Positions 1-9,800 of a stretch of 64,000 nucleotides of DNA are shown one piece after another. The stretch comes from Paracamarosporium sp. OC-R06-R3. Its lineage: Eukaryota > Ascomycota > Dothideomycetes > Pleosporales > Didymosphaeriaceae. Where the stretch lies: positions 63,009 to 127,008 of the forward strand of contig JACVRA010000239.1 of the NCBI GenBank assembly GCA_019828545.1, given 5' to 3'. The translations under genes were made by a program, and so were the position numbers. Below the pieces are notes generated by a model. That model did not search any database and was not told the origin of the DNA. It saw only the letters and a program-made list of their open reading frames with translations. Positions within the stretch are counted from its first letter, which is position 1; every line of letters begins with the position of its first letter.

Positions 1-1928
1 AAAGGAAACTATCTTTTATACATTCGCTGTTCTCATTTGAGCATGTAAAGCGTCGCTAATGTGGCACATGCACTCCAGGATGCCTTGGTTGAATCAACTT
101 TCGAAGACGACTTGCACCTTCAACAGTTCATGGCATTTATAAACGAATCTGAAGCTGCAGAAGAACTCATGGAGTGCGAAAGCAGCTTCTCGGACAGCGG
201 CAAACTTCGCATCATTGTTATGGAAAACAACGTCTCCGTCAACAGAACCCGGGGGCTGAAGTCTTGGTAACAGAGATATTCTGAATACTAGCGGCGACCC
301 TCGGCCGAGTATGAACAAGCACAGCATTAAAGGCGTTGCAGGAAGTTATACATCGGCGGACAACGCAAGCAATTAGGTGATTTGGGTTGCCAGCGAGCAT
401 TTTCGAAGGATGCCAACGTTGGTTGGCATATTCGGTATTGGCGTTTATGTATCTTGGTTTGGCTATTGCGATTCGATGTCGAGCCGCTTCGAGTTTGAGC
501 GGGTAATAATGGCGACGTTCTATCTAGCAATGCAATTTGTTTATAGTCATTGTTACCTTATTGGTGTTGAGGACTACCTTCTTGAATTCTTCAATGCGAT
601 AGTTATGTCCGTAGGGGGCGTGGTTTCAGAGGAAAGCGTGGTGGTGGCTTGACGGCTTGCCTTGCTTGGGCTAACGACTGACTTTCATCGCGGGAAGAAG
701 AGTACATGATAGGGTGCTACAACCAGGAATAAGGAATGATAATGCACGGATACTTGGAAAGAACGCGCACAATCTTGGCTTCAGCCGACCGGACATGCCA
801 CATGAACGGCTAGAAACAATATTTGAATAGCGGGTATGGCAGTATGGCACCGTATCTCACGTTTGAATCTCGCCATGCCATTTACAGAGTATGTTACTCA
901 CGCACCCAACTTTCTGTCTGCGCGCTTGACCTTGATATAATTTAGCCTCCGATTCAAAAGATGCTTGTGGTCTATCAGATATAAAAGACGCAATAACAGA
1001 CAATGTGGAAGGCTATGTCGGGCAATATTTCCTGCATCGAGCTTGTCCATACTCGGATATGGCCTTGTAGCACTTAGTTGGGTAGTACAGCAGTATTGCA
1101 ACGACAAATCGGCCGCTGAACAATGTCCATAGAATAGCATGCTCAATGAATGGCAATTGAACCACTGGCAACCTTGGGGATTGTCCAACAGCTATGGCTT
1201 TAAAAAATGAGCCTTGAAGGAAATCATTCCAGACACTGAGATAAAGTTTTTCAGCCGCACAGCCGCAAAGCCGCACGGGAAACAATAAGTACTCGACATC
1301 TTTTGGCGTTCCCTAATTTCTTACGTAGTAGCCCCTCAAGCGCTACATTTTGTATGAAAGTTGTGGGCATTCCTCGGCCACGGGCGATATACGGCAATTA
1401 GAAGCCTTCCACCAACATAAAACCATCTCAGTGCGGGATCAGGGCTTGTTTAGAAACAATCTCAATTGTGTTCGTTATTTCAACCGAAAAAAAGCGAGCG
1501 CATTGTGTTACCTTGGCACAAGGCGATCTAGACACAAATCGTGTTATGCCTTCTGTTGCGGCTGTATCAGCCGCTCGCTTGAGAGCACCCGCGCTCTAAT
1601 CAAGTGTCTCGGGAATGTGAGAGCGTTATAAAATGCTGAGCAAATCCTTATTCCCGAACCGACATCCATTGTAACAATAACTATAACACTATTGGAGGTG
1701 TTGTCATTTCGATGGATGTATGTTATAATGCTGTGCAGATCTTTAGCAAGCGTAGATGACGTATATGTAGGATGCATGCGCCCCACTTTAGATTTTTGCA
1801 ACTTCATATCCAAAAAAGAGAGCTGTGCTTGATTCCGATAGACGGTGTACAATCATTCTACCAACAATAGTAAATTGTCAATGTATATAAATGTAACAAA
1901 TGAAATTTTTACTATCAAATATATGTTA
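1..1928. other. Gene-poor interval, no supported gene
   Basis: Only short open frames (about 100 codons or fewer) occur on both strands, many without an ATG, and none shows a recognisable domain, a signal peptide or splice continuity. I see no transposon ends or tandem repeats. It is the left flank of the tRNA-Arg gene. Confidence 0.5.
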
Positions 1929-2010
1929 GGCCATGTGGCCCAATGGCAAGGCGCTTGACTACGATCCAATACGTTATCAAGAGATTCCAGGTTCGACCCC
2001 TGGCATGGTC
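1929..2010 (+). tRNA. tRNA-Arg (anticodon ACG) with an 11-nt intron
   Basis: The cloverleaf can be folded by eye. The acceptor stem pairs 1929-1935 (GGCCATG) with 2004-2010 (CATGGTC), with one G-U pair. The D arm is 1938-1952. The anticodon stem pairs 1954-1958 (CTTGA) with 1977-1981 (TCAAG). The T arm is CCAGG-TTCGACC-CCTGG. The anticodon ACG lies at 1961-1963. After the purine at position 37 comes an intron at 1965-1975, the canonical nuclear pre-tRNA position. The charged amino acid is Arg; after A34-to-inosine editing it would read CGU, CGC and CGA. A run of T follows directly as Pol III terminator. The A and B box regions look intact, so the gene is probably active. Confidence 0.95.
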
Positions 2011-2020
2011 AATTTAATTC

Positions 2021-2029
2021 TTTTTTTTT
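2021..2029 (+). terminator. RNA polymerase III terminator of tRNA-Arg
   Basis: A run of nine T starts 11 bases after the tRNA 3' end. This is the standard Pol III stop signal. Confidence 0.85.
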
Positions 2030-3063
2030 GACAACGACCTCTTCTTGGTCCTTCGTTTTTGTCACAATGAACGAAATGCGTTTATCCGTTATGCTCGTTC
2101 TCGTGCCTGGTCGAGCACGACCATGACAATATCACTTGTGTGGATGTACAAGGCTGGTATCGATTCAGGGTGGGCAAATATCGGCATGAACAGAATCTTG
2201 GGAGATTGTAGCACGTCTTATCCCAGTATCCATCGACATGTGTGCAGAAGCAAGTCCTAGTTTTCAGGACTTACTCCTAGTTCCCAGGTTGCGTCTTCTT
2301 TCTATGTTCACATATTTATATAGTCTTAAACTCTACAAATACCTTTACAGACCATCAAATAAGGAGGAGGTAGAGTAAGTAGGTTCCAATTTGATCTCCG
2401 CATCGAACTTGTATGTGGAAGGAGTTCCGGAGACTTACTCATATTATATGTCAAATTTGATTTTGTGTTCCCTGTTTGGTCCGAAAGGCAACTGAACGTG
2501 GGCTGAGAAAGACGGTGAGACGGAAAATTGCGTGGCCTAAAGTAGAATTAGTTGACCCGATGGTGTTCTGTGGAGAGCAGCCCGTAGCCATCCATTTTGG
2601 CCCGTCGATGATAAGGTAAATCATGTCTATAAAGATAGATATATATGAACGTCTTCTACTGTGGGTTAATTACTTTGCGTTGAATGCATGCTACATTGGC
2701 TATCTGGTCCTCGCTGTTTAAGTACCTCGTTAGGAGTACGTCATGGCACGAGCGGGTTCAGGACATAGCGAAATATGGGTGCGGTTTTGTTGACCAGCAG
2801 CCATACGTGTCGCTTAAAGACACGTCCCGCAAACAATACAATACCAACTTTAAGACCTCCCCTCGACCTTGCAGGCATCAGAATCCGAACGCCTTCATCA
2901 ATGCCCAAGCTACTCTTTTCGCAAACCTCATGTGTGCCTTCTAACGCTACGAATAAGCTGGACTCCGTCACTACCAGAAGAAAAAACCCTGTTAGTACAG
3001 TGATTACAGGTTTTCGGGCATAGTAAACCGGTGGCCCGCCAGCCACTAAATAACGAATACATA
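2030..3063. other. Intergenic, no supported gene
   Basis: The overlapping small frames at about 2684-3046 on both strands look like chance ORFs. A purine-rich stretch lies near 2361-2378. This interval is also downstream of the ubiquitin protease on the minus strand, so it should hold that gene's 3' UTR near 3063. Confidence 0.45.
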
Positions 3064-5376
3064 TTATGTAGCAGTGACCATGGGAAGGCTTGTTCTACTA
3101 CCTTCATCCCGATTAGTAGATTCGCCAGCCGTGCGCAACAGATGTGGACTGCGTGGTAGCTTTACATGTGAATCTAACGTAGGAGCATCCGCTTTGTCAC
3201 CCGAGGTGAGCTGTGTAGAGGGCACATCCTCGGAACCTGCTTCCGATGTTTCGGTGTCGTCGAATGTTGTTAATGGTGACTCGGGTGGCGGAGTAGGATA
3301 GAAAACATTGGCGATTGAAGAGCTCTTCGTTTTTGGTTTGATAGTTGGTGATGTTTGTGTTGACATTGCCCTGACGGAGCTAGAGGGTATAGTAGTTTTT
3401 GAAGACGTTAGGACTTCAGGAGCCGCTTCGTGGTCAGGATATGCCAGGTGAACTGCTTTCATATCATCATCAAGAACGTTGCGATGCAATGTCATACTCG
3501 GGGAGGCCGATAGAGCTTCCTCGCCTGCAGCGGTAGTCGGTGGATTGCCAAGTGCGTCATCGTCATCGTCATCGTCGTCTGGTAGCGGAACCATTACTGC
3601 GGCATCATCGTCGAGCATTTGAGATGCACGAACTTCGTCTGGGGGTAGAGGGAGATCGTCCTCAATCGCGATAGTATGCTGCACTGCTTCTTTCATCTCA
3701 TCATAAATGGAGGCTTCGCTATTCAGGCGTTCGTAGAACAACATGAATATGTTACCTTGGTGAGCTTGTGCCTCTGGGATGGCATAGACGGAATCATCGC
3801 TGAACCGCCACCATTGCTCGTCAGCAGCTGCCACCTCTTCTTCATCTGTCTCGGCCTTTGAGACAGGCGTCTTAGCATGTGGCCGATAGCAGACATAATG
3901 TCCGTTTCCATGGCTTCCGTAATGGGTGACAGCTGCTCGCAATCGATATTGAAACGGAGAGTTCGTCATAGGTTCTGCATTTGCCTCACCAAGCATCGAC
4001 TTGTTTGGATCTCTCGGCCACTCTCCTCCAGCCACATCGCTGCCTAAACACCAGTTTCCAAGGTCAAGTATTCTCGGATACGAGACGCTGGCTGAATTCT
4101 TATACATCGCACCGGTCATCTCATCGAAAATACTCCGGTTGATGTGCAGCACCAGCGCCGTAGGCGCACGAGCAATGACCGCCTGGCGTGATTTTGTGCT
4201 CTGTGTCCAGTTCTTCTTAAGAATCTTGAAGTTCTTGACCAGGGTCTTGTCGTCAAAATCGTCGTTTTCGAGGGCATTCTGGACGGCTTGAAGCCTCTCT
4301 GCATACGCCGGTGCACGCTCCGCTAACGGTGCAAGTGCAGCTTTGTTTCTGAGAAGAGTGCATTTGGCGCACTCGACGCCCTCAATTTGCTCAAGATTTG
4401 TATAGTCATCGAGGCACTCGCGGATATCGTAGGCGCCGCTTCTACCGAGCGATACGGTGACACAATTGAAAGGGATAAGCTGCAGGCCCTCAACGTAGCC
4501 GCATCTTATGCACCCAACGCGCTGAGCTAGGAGACCGTCCAGCGGATTCGAGATGGCCTTCGGTTGCGTTAATGAGACTCCATCACCTGTTTCTTCCGCA
4601 GGCAGTTCGTCGCGCTTTATGGCCTGCTCTGAGATATCCTCCAAACTCTTCGCAGCGACTTTCGCAGCGCCAGCCCACGCATCACTAGGCCTCCTCTTTT
4701 TCACTTCCTGTTGCACCTCCTTGTCCAAAGCATCCAGTATCTTCGAGTAGTACTCCTGCGCATCCTGTTGCTGAAAAGTGCTCATGCTCTTAAGTTTGCC
4801 TCGCACCCAGAAATTCTGGCCGTGGTTATTTGGATCGTTCAGCTTCGTGATCATATCGAACAAAGCGCCGTTCGTCGACCCGATGTCCAGGTTGCGGTAC
4901 TCGGCAGTCGCTATGGAGAGGTAGGCACGCAATGAAGGAAGCGAGGCCATGCCCTGGATGACACTGTTCTGGTAGCATGAGTTATCCCAATTGCCCAGGC
5001 CCGGAGGCACGTCACTAGGCGCTTTTGCCAAGGCACCCGCTACTCCGCGCACACTCTTCTGCAGCAGGCTGGAGCCGTTGAGCCCAAAGGTCCTACTTAG
5101 TATGTTTCCACCACTCTGCATCTTTGTATCGTCGCCGGCAGAAGGAGCGTCGCTTGACGACCCTCCGCGCAAGCCCAACCCTTTTGTTCTCTCAAGTGCC
5201 ATGTAAATCCACCACCACACAGGGTATCCAAGAAACTCTAGCGCCTTGAGGCAAGTGTATATCCCCGCTACAATAAGGAGAAACACTGAGGCGTAGCCCG
5301 TTGCCCGCGATTCCGTGTTTAGCCTCCGGTCGTTGAAAGCGCGGAACACTGTATCGTCATCAAGAAAGTCGCCCAT
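3064..5376 (-). CDS. UBP1: Membrane-anchored ubiquitin carboxyl-terminal hydrolase (USP family)
   Basis: A single-exon gene of 770 aa. It hydrolyses isopeptide bonds between ubiquitin and substrates. A hydrophobic segment at about residues 28-59 should anchor it in a membrane, as in yeast Ubp1 and animal USP30. The Cys box GLGNWDNSCYQNS follows, with catalytic Cys about residue 134. QQDAQEYY is the second core motif. Two CxxC pairs (about 289/292 and 336/339) form the USP zinc-binding fingers. The His box GNGHYVCYRP (His about 493) and WWRFSDDSV (Asp about 527) complete the triad. The C-terminal 200 residues are acidic and low-complexity, with an eight-Asp run. The open frame extends eight codons upstream to a GTG; the first ATG is used here. 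Catalytic residues are intact. Whether it sits on the ER or the mitochondrial outer membrane cannot be told from sequence. Confidence 0.9.
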   Translation of the reverse strand: MGDFLDDDTVFRAFNDRRLNTESRATGYASVFLLIVAGIYTCLKALEFLGYPVWWWIYMALERTKGLGLRGGSSSDAPSAGDDTKMQSGGNILSRTFGLNGSSLLQKSVRGVAGALAKAPSDVPPGLGNWDNSCYQNSVIQGMASLPSLRAYLSIATAEYRNLDIGSTNGALFDMITKLNDPNNHGQNFWVRGKLKSMSTFQQQDAQEYYSKILDALDKEVQQEVKKRRPSDAWAGAAKVAAKSLEDISEQAIKRDELPAEETGDGVSLTQPKAISNPLDGLLAQRVGCIRCGYVEGLQLIPFNCVTVSLGRSGAYDIRECLDDYTNLEQIEGVECAKCTLLRNKAALAPLAERAPAYAERLQAVQNALENDDFDDKTLVKNFKILKKNWTQSTKSRQAVIARAPTALVLHINRSIFDEMTGAMYKNSASVSYPRILDLGNWCLGSDVAGGEWPRDPNKSMLGEANAEPMTNSPFQYRLRAAVTHYGSHGNGHYVCYRPHAKTPVSKAETDEEEVAAADEQWWRFSDDSVYAIPEAQAHQGNIFMLFYERLNSEASIYDEMKEAVQHTIAIEDDLPLPPDEVRASQMLDDDAAVMVPLPDDDDDDDDALGNPPTTAAGEEALSASPSMTLHRNVLDDDMKAVHLAYPDHEAAPEVLTSSKTTIPSSSVRAMSTQTSPTIKPKTKSSSIANVFYPTPPPESPLTTFDDTETSEAGSEDVPSTQLTSGDKADAPTLDSHVKLPRSPHLLRTAGESTNRDEGSRTSLPMVTAT

Positions 5377-6100
5377 TGCTATGTCGTGTGACTCGCCCAC
5401 TTTGATTTCTAGATGTTGAGTGCAATATCGATATCGAGGTTGTTATCGGGCGGGAATGTTGTATGCTTGATGTGAACTTCAGTCGGGACTGGGTGTCTTC
5501 AGCCCTTAGGGCGACGCGCAAACGCTGGAAGGAGCAAACACGATGCGCTGGGTCTTGTCTGCGACATGGATGAGCGACAAGTGAGAATTCAGAAGCGAGA
5601 GAGTGAAGGATGTGAGAGGGTGTGGCGCGTGGAGTGAATGCTTCTCGAATAATCGTGTGCTTAGGCAAGGCACGTAGAGCTGACCCGCTGCGGTGGGTCC
5701 GCGTCTTGGCAGGCTACGTGCTGAACTGCTCGCAGCAACTCTAAAAGTAGTTTAGCTTAAACACCACCTGGGCAGAGCTCCAATACACACTAATATCCGA
5801 GCAATCACACCACATGTATTATCTCTGTGTAGGCCCTTAACGTAGCCGACGCTTAATGTATGTATATCAAAGCAGCTCACCACACAAAGTTATAATAAAG
5901 GGCAGCTGCTGAAAGAGCTACAATAGTTGACTTAGAAAACCCAAGAGATTAGCCACACCGGATCTTATTTGGAATCAAACGAAGAGCAGTCACGTGGAGG
6001 TGACTCGGCACTGAAGACGAGCCTCTATAGATATACATGTACTAGTATATATTAGAGTTTACGGACTATATCCCATCATCAAGCAATCTCACAGCGATTG
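5377..6100. other. Intergenic: promoter side of the ubiquitin protease
   Basis: It lies upstream of the minus-strand protease and downstream of the minus-strand orphan that ends at 6101. An AT-rich patch at about 6026-6060 is the only marked feature. No gene is supported. Confidence 0.45.
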
Positions 6101-6850
6101 CTAGCACCACGTCTGGTCCTGAAAGTACACCCGGCCATCGTCGTCTTCGGTAATGTCGATATCGCGGAATAACTGATCGGCGGGCCCATCGGGAGAGTTG
6201 GATTCCGGCTGTTCAGATCGTATACTATTAGGCAACAATGGCTCCTCGGTCACCATAACAGCCTGATCATTGGGAGTACTCCCGACGACGTTCATACCAA
6301 CAAGAGCCGAAGCACCATCAAAGACTACGCCATGTGATCCAGTTTGCTCGGGTTGTACGAGTCGAACCTCCGAAGCGTTTTCCAGTTTTGGGTCGACAGC
6401 GCTCTGGTTGATAAAGCCACTGTCAGGATTTGACATGTCGTGCGGCTGGTCGATAAACGGCCGAGTGACACCCTGAAGAGAATATCCCATGGCATGTATG
6501 TGCGGCGAAGCGGACATCTGCCGCTGCCGCTGTAACCGTTCAAGATATCGCCGTTGCTCATACTCTTGGATGCAGCGGTGAATGTCTTTGGGGTTTCTAG
6601 AACCGTATCGCTTAACAAGATCTGAAGCTTGGTTGGCATCGCGGAGTGGCCCTCCTCTCGCTTTTTTCATTGACTGGAACACGTCTTCCGGATGGCGCGG
6701 GAAAAATAGTCCAGTTTCGCATATCCAGAGTCTCTCAAGGTCTTCGAAACTGTGCTGCTGGCGACGGTGGGCACGCACGTTGTTGTACCTATCGATGATA
6801 CTCTGCGCTTCAGCATCGTCGTTGCGTTGGATGTTGATGATGCACGCCAT
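6101..6850 (-). CDS. Hypothetical protein, 249 aa
   Basis: I do not recognise this protein. A single open frame starts at an ATG with a good context (purine at -3, G at +4). The longer frame begins at a GTG and its extra residues look like translated 5' leader. The N-terminal half (residues about 1-110) is charged and predicted helical, with aromatic and basic clusters (FEDLERLWICETGLFFPRHP) and a Gln/Arg-rich stretch near residue 100. The C-terminal half is acidic and disordered, ending near a DITEDDDGRVYFQDQ segment. There are no membrane segments or signal peptide. It could be a nuclear or regulatory protein of narrow distribution, but no function is assigned. Confidence 0.6.
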   Translation of the reverse strand: MACIINIQRNDDAEAQSIIDRYNNVRAHRRQQHSFEDLERLWICETGLFFPRHPEDVFQSMKKARGGPLRDANQASDLVKRYGSRNPKDIHRCIQEYEQRRYLERLQRQRQMSASPHIHAMGYSLQGVTRPFIDQPHDMSNPDSGFINQSAVDPKLENASEVRLVQPEQTGSHGVVFDGASALVGMNVVGSTPNDQAVMVTEEPLLPNSIRSEQPESNSPDGPADQLFRDIDITEDDDGRVYFQDQTWC

Positions 6851-8068
6851 TTCGCTCTTGCCTGAAGATAGGGTTTGTTTGCTTCTGGATGTGTGGTTGT
6901 TGGAAGGTTGTGTAGTAGGATTTTTGGGCCGCAATTGAAGTAGCTTCACGGCGGAATTCGATGAAGTATTAGGATCAGAGAAGGAGGGAGTTGTTGTGTA
7001 ATACCTTCTTTATGGAGAATTAAAACCCGACCCGCCGGGCCAGAATTGATTTTTTTCGAGAAGGAAGAGCTTACTTGATGGGCATCCTAAATTGCTTTTT
7101 TAGAACGTTACCGGGACACCTCGACCACTCCAATACCTTTGGGACACGCTAAAGCTTGGAATCCGATACTTTTGGGAAAGCACAGCAAATAGTGCATGCG
7201 AAAGCGATTACGCATCACCGTGGGATTGATTTTGTCGTCAAAATTGGCTCAAGGTCTCACGAATCCTAGATGTTTCGATCTCAGATGTAGATTTGTCTGA
7301 TTCCATCACATGATCACAAGACGGTCTTTAAAACTTCCAACAATGGTTCAAACATGCAGGGATATGCTCCATGACCGTTAAAAAAAGATGATTACGTTCC
7401 CACTAGGTATCGATCGGGAAGGATCTAAGTACTCTAAAGTGGCATGGCGGAGGCCCCTCGAGTCGACCCAGAAAGCAAAATAATCCAAAGGACATACGGC
7501 ACATTTCACTTTGCCAGAGGTTGAAGCTGCGTATGAAGTCATATTGACTTTTTTTAGCTTGGTAAGTTGGGGGTATTGTTGGAGAGGAAACCAATTTTTC
7601 CTTGTTGACAAGGAATGGTTGACCCACAATTCCGTATCCAAGCTTGATATGCTTCAGGCTGCAGCATCAACAACAACCAAAAAGCTCAGAAAAAAGTATT
7701 CCTTTCTTGGCCTCAATCGAGCCGGTAGCGGAGACGAGATTGAATGTTGTGTAGCGTTAAGGGATTCTTGTACACAAGTATCTTTATCTCTTTTTGGACA
7801 AGGTGCTTAGGTGAATGTAATTGCACGTGAGCAAAAGGTGGCGGGTGTTCTACCAAAAGTGGCTGGCCAATGGACCCTTGATCTGCAAGGTGGCCCCCGT
7901 CCGAAACGCGCGGGTTTCGCATTCGACTTCGCCCCGTTGACACGCAACCCCACCGTGCCCGCTAACGATCTGACTACAATTCCTGACAGCCGCTACGTCG
8001 TCATCGAGCCTGAGGCTTTGACGCTGCGAAGTGACAAAAGTACATAGTGCGCACCGCGCGCAAGCGAC
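6851..8068. other. Divergent intergenic interval, no supported gene
   Basis: This 1.2 kb lies between the minus-strand orphan and the plus-strand Sec2-domain gene and should hold both promoters. The small frames at 7378-7810 and 7811-8047 lack family features or intron logic. The frame on the minus strand at 7850-8395 runs into the Sec2 gene and is a shadow. Confidence 0.45.
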
Positions 8069-8862
8069 ATGGCAGCTGCCATCCTCGACCAACCGCCGGC
8101 TCCATCGATAACCGCAAAGCGCATGCAGAGAGGCAGCTGTCTTAGCTGCGGGGCGGACCTGGATATGAGGGAAGCAGAGGAAGCACAGAAGAGGATAAAA
8201 GAACTGGAAAGCCAGGTCGAGATGTTGACGGAGAAGGCGACGGCTGCTGGTATGTTGATGCAGTAGAGCCCATCTTGATCTTGTCACCACATGCTGGCGC
8301 TTGACTGACGCAGGGCACAGTCGACAAGTGCGCGGACTACGAAGACCAACTACGCAGCGCAAAAGCGCAGCATAGTCTCTTGAGAACAGATACACAAGAC
8401 TCGCTACAACCGAACCGGACCTCCCACGAAGAAGCCCGCCCTACTACCGCAAATTCGACGTCTGCTGCTCGGCAATCCCGCTTCTCCTTCTTACGGCGAG
8501 GCTCGCCGAATCCGCCCATACCCCCAACCACCTCCCATTCACCAGCCCCCTCAACCGACTCAGAGCTCCTAGAACAGCTAGAGAAAGAGCGTGCACTGCG
8601 CGCAAAAGCAGAAGAGAAGGCTCGTCGGGTAGACAGCGAAATCGAAGAGTTGAGTGTGCAGCTGTTCAGCCAGGCGAACGAGATGGTCGCGCAGGAGAGG
8701 AAGGCGCGGGCGAAGCTGGAGGCTAGGGTTGAGCTTCTGGAGAAGAAAGACAAGGACAAGATGGCAAGGCTTGAGAGGCTAGAAAAGGCGGTCAGTAGGA
8801 TTGATCGTGTGAAGGCCATGTTGGCGACGCCGGTGCCGATTGCGGCGCACAGGAAGAGCTGA
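8069..8862 (+). CDS. Sec2p-type GDP/GTP exchange factor domain protein
   Basis: Two exons, 8069-8249 and 8321-8862, give 240 aa. The Sec2 domain is a long parallel coiled coil that acts as nucleotide exchange factor for Sec4/Rab8 in exocytosis. Visible here are a CxxC near residue 24 (SCLSCGAD), heptad-rich helices (EEAQKRIKELESQVEMLTEK), the splice-joined segment VDKCADYEDQLRSAK typical of the family, a Pro/Ser-rich linker, and a second coiled coil (LLEQLEKERALRAKAEEKA) to the end. The intron starts GTATGT and must end at the ACAG before 8321; the earlier CAG at 8313 would give a frameshift and early stop. The protein is much shorter than yeast Sec2 (759 aa), so it may be only the exchange-domain type common in filamentous fungi. 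Function is by family inference. Confidence 0.8.
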
Positions 8863-9800
8863 AGGGCATGTTGAGGAGCGCGACAGTTTACGCCTGGACT
8901 ACGACTTGACAGACGGCCACTACGATTTCGTTCACCACTTGCGATACCCCGTTTCACTTTTGGCCTTGTATCGATGTTTAGCGCTGCATTGGGGTTTGGC
9001 GTTTGATTGTGGCATTGCACGGCGTTGTACTGATGGACGCAAGGGTATACTAGGTTGCAATTGGATGGAGCTAGATACTGCAGTCATGTGTATACCTCTT
9101 TATTACCATGTTCTTTGTGCGACTGGTCTAGGAACTTGGACGTGGGTGTGATTCGGACAGAGAAGCGGACAGATGGTATTGGCCAAGCGCCGAGCGAACC
9201 AAGAGCCCCAGGTGTGAATGTTCCGTGAAGAGGAAGCTGACTCAGGCACTGCGGCTCAGAGGTGATGTTGTTTCGATTCCCCGAGCCCCTTTCTCGCGAC
9301 GGCACTCGGACTAGCGCGCGAGGCAGCCAATGACGCCCGGCGCGGCAGTGTTTCACATTGGCAAGGGGCCGGCCATGTGCAAACGGGCGTCCTTGTGCCC
9401 AAAATAATTCCTACGCCGACGAGCAACGTCCGCTCCGCATCAGCACCGCCCGCCAGCGCCCGCGTCGTCGTCCAGCGTCGCCGCGCGCACCTCCTGCTGC
9501 CACCGCTGCTGCCACGGGCTCGCATCCACCGCCCGCCGTGCCGTCGAATCCACCGTCGAACCCACCGCCGCCCGCCGCCCTCGCCCTCGCCCTCGCCTCC
9601 GCCTCCGCCTCCGCCTCCGCAATTGCATGTGCCAGCGCGTGTGCGTGTGCATGCCTCTCCGGCCGCCGCCAGACGACGTCGACGCCCTCGCCCGCCCTCG
9701 CCCGCCCTCGATTCTCCCTGCGACGCAGCGCCGAAGCCATCGCACCCACCTTCCGCCGCAGCTGGCTTGGCGACGCACCCAGACGGGGACATGAGCGAGC
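8863..9800. other. Intergenic, GC-rich leader of the Tea4 gene
   Basis: The stretch includes the 3' UTR of the Sec2-domain gene and the promoter and 5' UTR of the Tea4 gene. From about 9400 it is very GC-rich with hexamer repeats, which opens long frames on both strands. Those frames are compositional artefacts. Confidence 0.5.
9577..9618 (+). repeat. Hexamer repeat (GCCCTC)3(GCCTCC)4
   Basis: Seven perfect 6-mers lie in tandem in the Tea4 5' region, and a related GCCCTCGCCC repeat follows at about 9682-9710. It is a simple microsatellite-like tract of strong strand asymmetry (C/T on the plus strand). Confidence 0.9.

Noticed and set aside
2797..2826. Small stem CGTGTC...GACACG
   Set aside because: A 6-base stem is expected by chance in this length.
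5377..5400. Eight-codon GTG-initiated extension of the ubiquitin protease
   Set aside because: Nuclear genes start at ATG almost always and a good ATG follows directly.
6851..6949. 33-codon GTG-initiated extension of the orphan at 6101-6850
   Set aside because: Begins with GTG and has leader-like composition; the ATG at 6850 has a good context.
8337..9020. 227-codon minus-strand frame opposite the Sec2-domain gene
   Set aside because: It is a Ser/Ala-rich shadow of the coiled-coil exon with no family features.
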